Of a DNA stretch of 41,220 bases, positions 6,668-15,094 are shown piece after piece. The notes below the pieces were generated by a model, which was given only the letters and a program-made list of their open reading frames with translations, was not told where the DNA came from and did no database searches. Each line of letters begins with the position of its first letter. Position 1 is the first letter of the stretch. The stretch comes from Bdellovibrionales bacterium (lineage in GTDB: Bacteria; Bdellovibrionota; Bdellovibrionia; Bdellovibrionales; UBA1609). A program made the position numbers and the translations under genes. The DNA lies in assembly GCA_023299885.1 (NCBI GenBank), contig JALZUS010000058.1, positions 1 through 41,220 of the forward strand, read 5' to 3'.

Positions 6668-8962
6668 TTATTTACTGCACTTTTTTTCTAGGTCATCAAT
6701 GATAGAAATATGGTTTTTGTACTCTTCTATACTCGCTGATCCACCTGTAGTCGAAATACTTCTCATATATAACTTATATTTCTCAACTTCGTAATTATCA
6801 ACAGTAGTGAATCTTATTCTTTTACCACTTTCTGATTGAGTATATTCTTCATCAAACCAGGCCATCCTACCTTCTTCGTATTTTTTTATATTAGAAAAAT
6901 TAGTACAATCTACAGAGTCTAAAAGCAAATCAGTTGTAACTGCAATTAACTTAGCTGACCTCTCTTCGTATGGCTTTAAATCTTTAGCTGTTCGTTGATT
7001 AATTACTGTATGAATTAGATTGCTTTCACTACTGTTTATATTTTTATTTACTAAGTGATAAATCCAATACCTAGTCCACGGGCTATAGCCATCAAGGTAA
7101 TATGCATATTCATGATCTTTATTCTTTTCTTTGAAGTCTGCTAAATTTTTGGATACCTCCACTAACTCTCTCTCTACATAGGCTAAGTGCTTTTGCAAAG
7201 CTGCTTTATTCGCAGGCTTATATTTTAAAAGTAATGAAATAGCATCTTCAACTTCATCATATAAATCTGAAGCGATGTCTACATCAATTTCTGACAAAGC
7301 TTTGTTTTTTGCTTTTTCATAGTTTAATTTTATAGCTCTCAAAACTTTTTCTGTAGAATATTCATTACCTCTTAGTATAAATAAAGCACCTCGATTTAAT
7401 GAGTCATTTCGTGAATTTAATTGTTTATAAACTTTTTCTGAGATCTTAATATCTTTCACCTCGAGGCAACCTACAGCCCACATAGTAAACACATCCCACT
7501 CGCCTGAGTAAAAGGCATCTATTGTAAGCCCTGGTATTTCTAAATCCATAGTACAAATAAGCTCGGCTCTTTCTCTTGGAACATTAGCAGCCTTTAAATC
7601 CCCAATTAAATTATTTCTGTAGCTAGTAATTTCATCTTTTGAAAAGATATTTAACTCGTCAGAAATTTCTAGCATTGTCGCTCTTATCTGAAGCATCCCA
7701 GGTATGTCCTGCCTAAGGTATTTATCAAATGTGGCTTTTGCATTTGCGTTGGTTGAAATTGCTTTCTTGATTTCATCTTTGATTTTTACTGGTATTGATT
7801 TAAAAAAGCTTTCCAGTTTAGAAGCTGATTTTTTAAATTTAGCAGTGTAATAACTTGGATTTAATATACTTTTTTGCTCTAAACTTTTAGACTCAGAGTC
7901 TGAAAGCTCAAGTATTTTTTCATCTCCTGAGTTATACGTATACTCCCTCATTCCATTTTCTATCTGATCTAAATAATAAGAGATAAAAGGCAACGATTCT
8001 AATAACTTAGACTCGTCATCAAGTATTTCATTAATATGCGCAAGTTTCTGTATTTCTGTGACATTATCACTCATTAACATACATGCAGAGCTCGACATCT
8101 TATCTAAAGACCCAGCCGCTTGCTCTTGGCTTGTAACTGCCAATGATTTTGTCCAATTTGTATTACTTTTTTCTGCAGACACTTCACTAAGATGCTTTTC
8201 ATAATCAGGAAGCCTTTTAAAGTAATCCACAAGCATATGCCTTACATTTTGACCTGCTGGCCCTACAGAATCAAAGCCGTAAATTTTTTCTACAGAACTA
8301 AAGGCACGGCTCATTCTGTTATGAAAACTTGGCCCTACTGGAGAGTACCTAAAAGCAGCAATCTGTTGTGCTTCAAGCTCTGAAAAACCATCTTCCACTA
8401 AAACTCTTATATAAGCCTCTGGAGACCTATGGTCTTTTGCTTTGCCCGCTAGCGTATTACAACCAAATAAAAAGACCTCTTTTGGATTATTTAAAATGCC
8501 CTCACAAGAATTAGTGCAAGATAAAGCCTCTAATTTTTCCATAGAAAGAGTTTTCCCTGAGTCTCCAAAAAACTCACCGCCAAAATGTCCTGATACAACT
8601 AAAACATCACATTTTACTCCCGACTGACAAGACTCATCCATCCAATCGTCACCATCATTATCATCGCCAGCGTCAGTAAGTTCTATAAAGTTAAAGTTAG
8701 GCAATGCTTGCTGAAAAACTTCTCTCTCATCTTTAGAGTTAATTGTTATCGTACATACAGTTTTTTTATTTGGGTCTAAATTAGAAACCTTGTCGTCTAA
8801 AGAGGCTATACTACGAGTTGCAGTATGCTTTTTAAATACTCTTTTAGGTTTATTTTTATCTACTATTTTCTGTAAAGTATCACTGCTAATAGCAGCTTTT
8901 TTAGTTGCCGATGTACATCCAAAAAGTAGCACAATAACCAAGGCATTTATTATTTTAAACAT
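6668..8962 (-). CDS. Large predicted lipoprotein with caspase/CHAT-like His-Cys domain
   Basis: A 764-residue protein that I do not recognise as a named family. It begins with a lipoprotein signal (hydrophobic residues 5-14, Cys16 in LLFGC), and AAGGA stands seven bases before the ATG. Residues 65-240 look like a clan CD cysteine-peptidase fold. Alternating strands and helices lead to DVLVVSGHFGG (His126) and then EVFLFGCNTLAGK (Cys168), the spacing and hydrophobic lead-ins expected for the His-Cys pair of caspase-like or CHAT domains. An acidic stretch (DAGDDNDGDDWMDE, about 97-110) lies just before and could bind calcium. The rest (about 270-764) is helix-rich, charged and possibly repeat-like, with no motif I recognise. 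It is divergent from the pilin gene and convergent with the DUF839 gene. Peptidase activity is an inference from the motif pattern only. Confidence 0.6.
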   Translation of the reverse strand: MFKIINALVIVLLFGCTSATKKAAISSDTLQKIVDKNKPKRVFKKHTATRSIASLDDKVSNLDPNKKTVCTITINSKDEREVFQQALPNFNFIELTDAGDDNDGDDWMDESCQSGVKCDVLVVSGHFGGEFFGDSGKTLSMEKLEALSCTNSCEGILNNPKEVFLFGCNTLAGKAKDHRSPEAYIRVLVEDGFSELEAQQIAAFRYSPVGPSFHNRMSRAFSSVEKIYGFDSVGPAGQNVRHMLVDYFKRLPDYEKHLSEVSAEKSNTNWTKSLAVTSQEQAAGSLDKMSSSACMLMSDNVTEIQKLAHINEILDDESKLLESLPFISYYLDQIENGMREYTYNSGDEKILELSDSESKSLEQKSILNPSYYTAKFKKSASKLESFFKSIPVKIKDEIKKAISTNANAKATFDKYLRQDIPGMLQIRATMLEISDELNIFSKDEITSYRNNLIGDLKAANVPRERAELICTMDLEIPGLTIDAFYSGEWDVFTMWAVGCLEVKDIKISEKVYKQLNSRNDSLNRGALFILRGNEYSTEKVLRAIKLNYEKAKNKALSEIDVDIASDLYDEVEDAISLLLKYKPANKAALQKHLAYVERELVEVSKNLADFKEKNKDHEYAYYLDGYSPWTRYWIYHLVNKNINSSESNLIHTVINQRTAKDLKPYEERSAKLIAVTTDLLLDSVDCTNFSNIKKYEEGRMAWFDEEYTQSESGKRIRFTTVDNYEVEKYKLYMRSISTTGGSASIEEYKNHISIIDDLEKKCSK

Positions 8963-9201
8963 AGTATTTCCTTATTTAGTTTTAATAATTACAGTAGTTT
9001 ATCGGAAATATGAGGCTACAAATTAAGCCAAAGAGCCCTAACTAGACCTTATTTATAAAATGCCTAACTGAGAGATATTTAGATCACTAGACCTGCCACA
9101 CAGACCAACTTCCCAATTTAAGACAGACTAAATACTTGTATAGCTTTTAAATTTCTATAAATCGATACCCTCTGATACAATCCAATATAGAGGTGCCTAG
9201 C

Positions 9202-9762
9202 ATGAATATTACTAAAAATAAAAAAGGATTCACGCTCATAGAGCTTATGGTCGTTGTTGTCATCATTGGCATACTAGCCACTATTGCTGTACCTCAATAT
9301 CAAAAGTTTCAAAAAAAATCGAGACAAAGTGAAGCTAAAGCTGGGCTTGCTGACCTCTACACGGCACAGCAAGTTTTTAAATTACAGCATAAAACTTATT
9401 ATAATAACCTTTGGGCAACAGGATATGAACCAGTAGGAGTTATGCACTATGCAGCCTATATAATTACTGAAACAGGAGTAACGACTCCACCAGGGTTTAA
9501 CACAAGTACTTTGCAAAAAGGGGCCCTCAATACAACAGTACAAATTTGTGGAACTTCGTTTGCCGATGGAATTAGCCAAGATTGTATGCGACTGCCTGAA
9601 AGCATACCTGACGCCTCTGATATACCTAACTTATTTGACCATAGAGCTACTCCTACAACTTTTTTAGCTGGAGCAGCCACTAAGTCTGATGACTTTTATG
9701 ATGTGTGGACGATAGACCATAGAAAAACATTTGTTAATGTAATTGATGGGGTTTTAAATTAA
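9202..9762 (+). CDS. Type IV pilin (PilA-like), intact
   Basis: This 186-residue prepilin has a short basic leader, NITKNKKG, cut before Phe10. The mature start is [20 protein letters not shown], with Glu5 (residue 14) needed for assembly. The C-terminal half has two widely spaced Cys residues (ICGTSF and QDCMRL), which could form the disulfide of the D-region. The end, [19 protein letters not shown], is shared with the pseudogene at 3646-4023. The ATG at 9202 was chosen over an upstream GTG (9193) because AGAGGTG lies six bases before it and the leader then has normal length. The gene is convergent with pilR, four bases away, and lies beside the pilus assembly operon, so it is probably its major pilin or a main subunit. 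The 239-base upstream region shows no convincing sigma70 or sigma54 promoter. Confidence 0.93.
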   Translation: MNITKNKKGFTLIELMVVVVIIGILATIAVPQYQKFQKKSRQSEAKAGLADLYTAQQVFKLQHKTYYNNLWATGYEPVGVMHYAAYIITETGVTTPPGFNTSTLQKGALNTTVQICGTSFADGISQDCMRLPESIPDASDIPNLFDHRATPTTFLAGAATKSDDFYDVWTIDHRKTFVNVIDGVLN

Positions 9763-9766
9763 ACGC

Positions 9767-11167
9767 CTACTCTTCGTCATCTTCAGAGCCTAAGCCATAC
9801 TTCTCTACTCTATATCGCATAGACCTAAAAGAAATATTTAGTAGCTTTGCCGCTCTTTTCTTAACACCACCAGATGCATGAATGGCTTTAACAATAAGTT
9901 CTTTTTCAATTTGCCCAATAATTTTATCAATATCTACACCTTCTTCGGTGATTTCAATCTCGTGGCTTGAAGCTAGTTTCCTCTCCCCTGAGCTGGTAGG
10001 CACAAGCGGAGGCAAACTCTCAGGCAAAATGGCATGACCACCCTCAAGAGCTACAGTTCTTTCAATAATGTTCTCAAGCTCACGAACGTTACCTGGGTAT
10101 TTATATGTTTTTAATATCTCCATGGCTTCATCTGATATTTTATTTATAGGTTTTGCCATCTTCTCTACATACTTATTTAAAAAGTGATTAGCTAACATTG
10201 GGATATCACCTTCACGATCTCTTAGTGCTGGTGATTTAATTAAAATAACATTTAAACGATAGTATAAATCTTCTCTAAATGTGCCCTCTTTAACCATAGC
10301 GGCTAAATCTCTATTAGTAGCTGCAATAATTCTTACAGTCACTTTAGTATCATCAACAGCACCTACTTTGCGAATCACTTGCTCTTGCAAAGCACGTAGT
10401 AATTTTACCTGGATAGTTAAAGGCAACTCCCCAACCTCATCTAAAAATAGAGTTCCACCATCAGCAGCCTCAAACATACCGATTTTATCAGATATTGCAC
10501 CAGTAAATGAGCCCTTTTTATGACCAAACATTTCTGATTCCATTAAGTTTTCAGGGATGGCTCCGCAGTTTACAGGAACAAAAGCTCTTTCCTTTAAAGG
10601 GCCATTATAATGGATAGCCTTAGCTACCATTTCTTTACCCGTACCACTTTCACCCGTCACTAATACGTTTGTAGGTGCTATCGAAACTCTTCGAATCACT
10701 TCAAAAAGCTTATGCATGATATCTGAGTTACCAATTAAATTCTGAAACTTATTTTCTTTAACTAAAACTTTTTTTAAGCTTCTAATTTCTCTCTCTAAAC
10801 CTTTACTCTTTAAAGCATTGGCAATAACAATACGAACTTCATCAATTTTAAAAGGTTTAGAAATATAATCATAAGCCCCCATCTTCATAGCCTCTACAGC
10901 TGTTTCTGATGTTCCAAAAGCCGTAATCATCATAAAAAGCATATCAGGATCTTGATCTTTCACATGGTGAAGGAGCTCTATGCCTGTCATATTAGGCATC
11001 TGCATATCTGAAATAATAAGATCAAAGCTCTTCTTCTTAAGAGTTTCTACAGCTTTCTGACCGTCTTCTGCCAAGGTCACATCATAACCTTCTTTTTTAA
11101 GCATAATCTGTAAAAATTCTCTTATAGACTCTTCATCATCAACTACTAATATTTTCTTTTTAGACAT
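9767..11167 (-). CDS. pilR: Pilin gene response regulator PilR (NtrC family)
   Basis: A 466-residue regulator with three domains. The receiver (1-120) has acidic residues DDE at 10-12 and phospho-acceptor Asp54. The AAA+ sigma54 activator domain has Walker A GESGTGKE, the loop GSFTGA (Ser instead of the usual Ala) and GGTLFLDEVGELP. The C-terminal Fis-type helix-turn-helix is KKRAAKLLNISFRSMRYRVE. PilR proteins turn on pilin transcription with sigma54 RNA polymerase after phosphorylation by PilS. The gene follows pilS in the same operon after 82 bases, has AGGGA before its ATG, and ends four bases from the convergent pilin stop. The order pilB-T-C-S-R makes the PilR assignment firm, although I see no good sigma54 site before the pilin gene. 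Confidence 0.92.
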   Translation of the reverse strand: MSKKKILVVDDEESIREFLQIMLKKEGYDVTLAEDGQKAVETLKKKSFDLIISDMQMPNMTGIELLHHVKDQDPDMLFMMITAFGTSETAVEAMKMGAYDYISKPFKIDEVRIVIANALKSKGLEREIRSLKKVLVKENKFQNLIGNSDIMHKLFEVIRRVSIAPTNVLVTGESGTGKEMVAKAIHYNGPLKERAFVPVNCGAIPENLMESEMFGHKKGSFTGAISDKIGMFEAADGGTLFLDEVGELPLTIQVKLLRALQEQVIRKVGAVDDTKVTVRIIAATNRDLAAMVKEGTFREDLYYRLNVILIKSPALRDREGDIPMLANHFLNKYVEKMAKPINKISDEAMEILKTYKYPGNVRELENIIERTVALEGGHAILPESLPPLVPTSSGERKLASSHEIEITEEGVDIDKIIGQIEKELIVKAIHASGGVKKRAAKLLNISFRSMRYRVEKYGLGSEDDEE

Positions 11168-11249
11168 ATATCCCTCTTTAACTAGATAATAATATACCCG
11201 AGAGATAGCTTATTGATTAGCTCTATACCCCTGTTTGTCCAGTCTATAT

Positions 11250-12842
11250 TTATGATGCAAATTGCTTTTTTTGACCTGAACCCATAAATGATTCAATTGG
11301 AAACTCTATAATAAACTCTGTACCCACGCCTATCTCACTGGTTACCCTTACCGAAGCCCCATGAGATTCAAAAATCCTATGAGTGATAGCAAGCCCTAAG
11401 CCCGTACCTTTAACTTTTGTTGTATGAAAAGGTTCAAAAATCTTATTTAACTGCTCTTCTGGTATCCCCAAACCATAGTCTTTAATTTTTACAATAATAG
11501 TCCCCGGCTCATCATAAGTAGAGATATTAAGTCTTACAATGTCTTTGCCTTCCATCGCCTGGATACCGTTAGATACAATATTTATGAAAGCTTGCTTTAG
11601 CTTATTACTATGACCAACAAATTGAGATTTAGCTGTAAACGCTTTAACAAAATTTAATTTTGTACCATGCTGTGGATTATTTTTACTCAACTCGCATATC
11701 TCATTAAGTAGTTCATTAATTTTAATAATATCTTCACCGGCCTGCTGGGGCTTAGCGTATTCTAAAAATTCAGTAACTAACCCATCTAATCGATCTATTT
11801 CTTTTAAAACTATTCTTGATAGTCTTTCTTTATCTTCACCATCCTCTAAAGCTTTCATAAGCTGCAAAGAGCCACTAATACTAGCCAGTGGATTTCTAAT
11901 TTCATGAGCTATACCAGCTGCTAATTGCCCCACTGCTGCAAGCTTTTCACTTTGCTGTAATTTTCTTTCTAAATTATAAACATCTGTTTTATCATTCACT
12001 AAGAGTACATGCCCCTTAACCTCATCAGTATGTATAGGCGTAGATACAATATTAAGAATTTTACTACTATTACTTTTTGAAAACGTATTAATTTTAATTG
12101 TTTTAGTGACTGGCTCACCGGACGCGCATAGATCTTCAATTTTTTGAAAATCAGAGAAAAATAACTCTTTAACAGACAGCCCCGAAGTAGCACCACCAAA
12201 AAGCTCATTAGCAGAAGGGTTTGCATGCTTTATCCTACCGCTCTCTATTAAGAGCATAGCTGGCTTAATATTATTAACAATAATATTATTTAAACTTTTT
12301 AGATCTACTATCTCTTTATTCTGCTGCTTTACTTTGCCCTCTAAAGCTTTGTATAAATCTAAAAAATTAGTGGACAAATGAGCTGTCAGTAAAAATGTTG
12401 CATTATTAATGAGGACCGCTAACAGCAATGGTAACGTCCCCATAGGTGTCATGCTTGATTGAATATTAAAAAGTATACAAGAAAAAAGCGCTAGCTTAAT
12501 AGCATAATCTTTTGAAAAGTAAACAGAAGATATTATAATTTGAGCCACATAGAAAACAACAATTAGACTTTGGAAGTCCTTCAGTGAAATAGAAAACACC
12601 ATTAAGGCCGCAGAGACTACTGGCAGTAAAAATTGATCCCACCTTGTATTCTTGATCCCATGTAAAAACAATGAAAGGCTTGTCACTAAAAATACTAGCC
12701 CATATGTCATATTAACTTTATTAAAATCAATAAATGGGCTTAATTGAAAATAAGAGACTATAGCGACAATAAATAGCATGCCCCATAATGCATTAATAGC
12801 ACTATGCAGATGATTTTTTTTACTGCTCACTAAAGCTTTCAT
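11250..12842 (-). CDS. pilS: Pilus two-component sensor kinase PilS
   Basis: This 530-residue membrane histidine kinase has about six transmembrane helices in the first 165 residues, a short coiled coil, and a PAS-like region (about 185-280, LLIESGRIKHANPSANELFGG). The HisKA domain carries GIAHEIRNPLAS (His313), and the HATPase domain has the N-box AFINIVSNGIQAM, G1 KDYGLGIPEE, F-box IFEPFHTTK and G2 GTGLGLAI. Six helices followed by PAS is the known PilS layout, in which the kinase senses pilin levels in the membrane and phosphorylates PilR. The gene starts two bases after the pilC stop and is followed by pilR. All catalytic boxes are present, so it should be active. Confidence 0.92.
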   Translation of the reverse strand: MKALVSSKKNHLHSAINALWGMLFIVAIVSYFQLSPFIDFNKVNMTYGLVFLVTSLSLFLHGIKNTRWDQFLLPVVSAALMVFSISLKDFQSLIVVFYVAQIIISSVYFSKDYAIKLALFSCILFNIQSSMTPMGTLPLLLAVLINNATFLLTAHLSTNFLDLYKALEGKVKQQNKEIVDLKSLNNIIVNNIKPAMLLIESGRIKHANPSANELFGGATSGLSVKELFFSDFQKIEDLCASGEPVTKTIKINTFSKSNSSKILNIVSTPIHTDEVKGHVLLVNDKTDVYNLERKLQQSEKLAAVGQLAAGIAHEIRNPLASISGSLQLMKALEDGEDKERLSRIVLKEIDRLDGLVTEFLEYAKPQQAGEDIIKINELLNEICELSKNNPQHGTKLNFVKAFTAKSQFVGHSNKLKQAFINIVSNGIQAMEGKDIVRLNISTYDEPGTIIVKIKDYGLGIPEEQLNKIFEPFHTTKVKGTGLGLAITHRIFESHGASVRVTSEIGVGTEFIIEFPIESFMGSGQKKQFAS

Positions 12843-12844
12843 TC

Positions 12845-14050
12845 TTAAGCTCCAACCGCATCAGCTAAGTTAAATACTGGTAAGTACATTGCCACAACAA
12901 GCCCGCCAACAACAACGCCTAAAAAAGCCATCATGATAGGCTCAATCATACTTGTAAGAGAGTCGGCAGCGACTTCAACTTCCTCTTCGTAAAAGTCAGC
13001 CACCTTACCTAGCATAGTATCCAAACTACCAGATTGCTCACCAATACTAATCATTTGAGATACCATCTCAGGGATAAAAGGAGAATTTTGAAGCGGTGTA
13101 GAAAGCATTTTACCTTGAGAGATATACTCTTTACATTCTAGTAAAGTATTTTCTAAAACCTTATTACCAGCTGTTGCAGCAGCAATATCTAAAGATTCAA
13201 TAACTCTAACACCAGACATAATTAGCGTCGAAAGTGTTCTTGTAAATCTAGCTACTGAACTTTTTAAAATTAAATCTCCAAAAAGTGGGGTTTTTAATAA
13301 TATTCTATCAATATTTTCTTTACCCGCTTTAGTTGCATAATACTTTTTAATAACTGTTGGAATACCGAAGGCTGCAGCTATAATGACATACCACCTTGCT
13401 TTTACAAAATTACTCAAATCAATCACTAGCTGAGTAAGCGCTGGCAGCTCTTTACCACCATCAGAAAATAGCTTTTCAAAAGCCGGAACAACAAAGAATA
13501 AAATAGCAGCAACTACTACAGCTGCAATAACTAAAATCGCTATTGGATAAACCAAGGCGCCTTTTACTTTTCTTTTTAAAGCCACAGCTTTTTCTATATA
13601 TTCAGCAAGACGCTTTAAAACATCTTCTAAAACACCACCCTCTTCACCGGCAGTCACCAAGTTGACATACATTGTATCAAAAGCGCCAGGATACGACTTC
13701 ATGCTTTCTGCTAATCTTTTACCGCCCTCAATATCATCTATAAGTCCCCTTAAAACAGTATTAAGCTCTGGACTCCTGGCTTTACCAGTCATAGCCTCTA
13801 AACTCTCTATAATAGGAACACCTGCTCCCATCAAAACAGCAAATTGCCTTGTGAAAATCTTCATCTCATCGATATCTACTTTAACGGCCTTACCTGACTT
13901 CTTTTTTTCAGAAGAGTGAAGCTCAATAAGCATTGGCATAAATTGGTTAGAGCGAATTTTTACCCTAGCTTCAGTGATACTTTCAGCATCAACCGTGCCT
14001 TTAACTAATTTTCCCTCTAATGTTTTAGCTTCATAGGTGTACTTTGGCAT
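12845..14050 (-). CDS. pilC: Type IV pilus inner-membrane platform protein PilC
   Basis: A 401-residue member of the GspF/PilC family with two tandem T2SF domains. The first (about 70-190) has FTRQFAVLMGAGVPIIESLE; the second (about 270-395) has FTRTLSTLIMSGVRVIESLD. Three membrane spans lie near residues 170-190, 218-235 and 375-395. PilC sits in the inner membrane and links the cytoplasmic motor ATPases PilB and PilT to the growing pilus. Length is typical. The ATG abuts the stop of the pilT-like gene with no gap, so coupling is likely. Nothing unusual is seen. Confidence 0.95.
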   Translation of the reverse strand: MPKYTYEAKTLEGKLVKGTVDAESITEARVKIRSNQFMPMLIELHSSEKKKSGKAVKVDIDEMKIFTRQFAVLMGAGVPIIESLEAMTGKARSPELNTVLRGLIDDIEGGKRLAESMKSYPGAFDTMYVNLVTAGEEGGVLEDVLKRLAEYIEKAVALKRKVKGALVYPIAILVIAAVVVAAILFFVVPAFEKLFSDGGKELPALTQLVIDLSNFVKARWYVIIAAAFGIPTVIKKYYATKAGKENIDRILLKTPLFGDLILKSSVARFTRTLSTLIMSGVRVIESLDIAAATAGNKVLENTLLECKEYISQGKMLSTPLQNSPFIPEMVSQMISIGEQSGSLDTMLGKVADFYEEEVEVAADSLTSMIEPIMMAFLGVVVGGLVVAMYLPVFNLADAVGA

Positions 14051-15094
14051 TTAAAACCCCGCCTTTTTTAACATGCTGTCTAATTCTTCTGGTTGAGGCG
14101 ATGCTAAAAAAGCATGCTTTACATCAATTTTTCTTTTAATAACAAAATCCATCAAAGCTTGGTTAAACGAGAAATTACCCAAACTATCTCTATCTATTTT
14201 TATAAGCTCAATAGCTTTATCAGTTTCATCAGAAAAAATAGCTTTTTTTACATCATTATCTAAGAAAATAAGCTCAGATATAGGCATAAGCTCTTTACTA
14301 ATAGATGGTACAAGCTTTTGAAAAACTATAACTTTTAAAGCCTTCATCAGTTGAGCCTCTAAATGCACTATTTCTTTATTTTTTAGTACAGCTCTCAAAG
14401 AGTCTACTGCACACAAAGAACTTGAAGAATTTATTTCTCCAAAAACTAAACAGCCTGAATTTACTAGCTCTATCGCTTTTTTTAAATTTTTAATATCTTT
14501 TATATCTCTTATTAGTACTATTTTTGGGCACAAGCTCTCTATAGGCTGATTTTTTACAGTCTTTATCTGCGACAACAGGCCTTTACCCTCTTTATAAGTG
14601 TACTCTACAGGATCTTCTATAGTTAAAATATTTAACCTGCTATTTCTATTAAAGTAATCAACGACTGCAGAGGATAATGTTGTTTTACCACTACTTAATG
14701 GGCCAGAAAATAATACCAATCCTTTTTCAAAATTTAATACAGATTTAAAAGAAGATGGTAAGTTTAAGTCTTTAAGAACAGGCAACTCAGAAAAAAGTCT
14801 TCTAAAAACTCCATTGACGCCATCTATTGTTTGAAAAACACTAAGCCTAAACCTGTGTCCCTCAGGACCTTCAAAACTTATCACAGTTTTTTTACCATCT
14901 AAAAAGTTCTGCTGCTGCTCTTCTGATAGCATTTCAAAGCATAAGGACTTAGCTTCTTCTTTTGATAAGTTCTCTGTTTTTGCTTTTATAAGTTTATTGT
15001 TAATTTTAAATGCAGGCGGATACCCCGCAGATATAAACATATCTGCTGCATTTTCTTTAATGGCCGAACTTAATAATTGTTTTAAATTTATCAT
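14051..15094 (-). CDS. pilT: PilT-like retraction ATPase, degenerate active site
   Basis: A 347-residue protein lying where PilT belongs, between pilB and pilC. The N-terminal PAS-like domain and the Asp box ILTIEDPVEY (157-166) are clear. Walker A is GPLSSGKTT (131-139) instead of GPTGSGKST. The Walker B region reads PKIVLIRDIKD, where PilT has PDVILVGEMRD, so Gly-Glu is replaced by Arg196-Asp197. The His box reads FGEINSSS, with Asn222 in place of His. ATP may still bind, but hydrolysis should be weak or absent. It may be a regulatory or structural PilT/PilU paralogue, with retraction powered by another PilT elsewhere. The frame is intact, arguing against simple decay. It overlaps pilB by four bases. 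Confidence 0.85.
   Translation of the reverse strand: MINLKQLLSSAIKENAADMFISAGYPPAFKINNKLIKAKTENLSKEEAKSLCFEMLSEEQQQNFLDGKKTVISFEGPEGHRFRLSVFQTIDGVNGVFRRLFSELPVLKDLNLPSSFKSVLNFEKGLVLFSGPLSSGKTTLSSAVVDYFNRNSRLNILTIEDPVEYTYKEGKGLLSQIKTVKNQPIESLCPKIVLIRDIKDIKNLKKAIELVNSGCLVFGEINSSSSLCAVDSLRAVLKNKEIVHLEAQLMKALKVIVFQKLVPSISKELMPISELIFLDNDVKKAIFSDETDKAIELIKIDRDSLGNFSFNQALMDFVIKRKIDVKHAFLASPQPEELDSMLKKAGF

Noticed and set aside
9003-9201. A promoter for the intact pilin, either TACAAT with extended -10 (9173-9181) or a sigma54 site
   Set aside because: TACAAT would put the transcript start almost on the ribosome-binding site and has no -35. No GG-N10-GC pair of sigma54 type was found on the plus strand.
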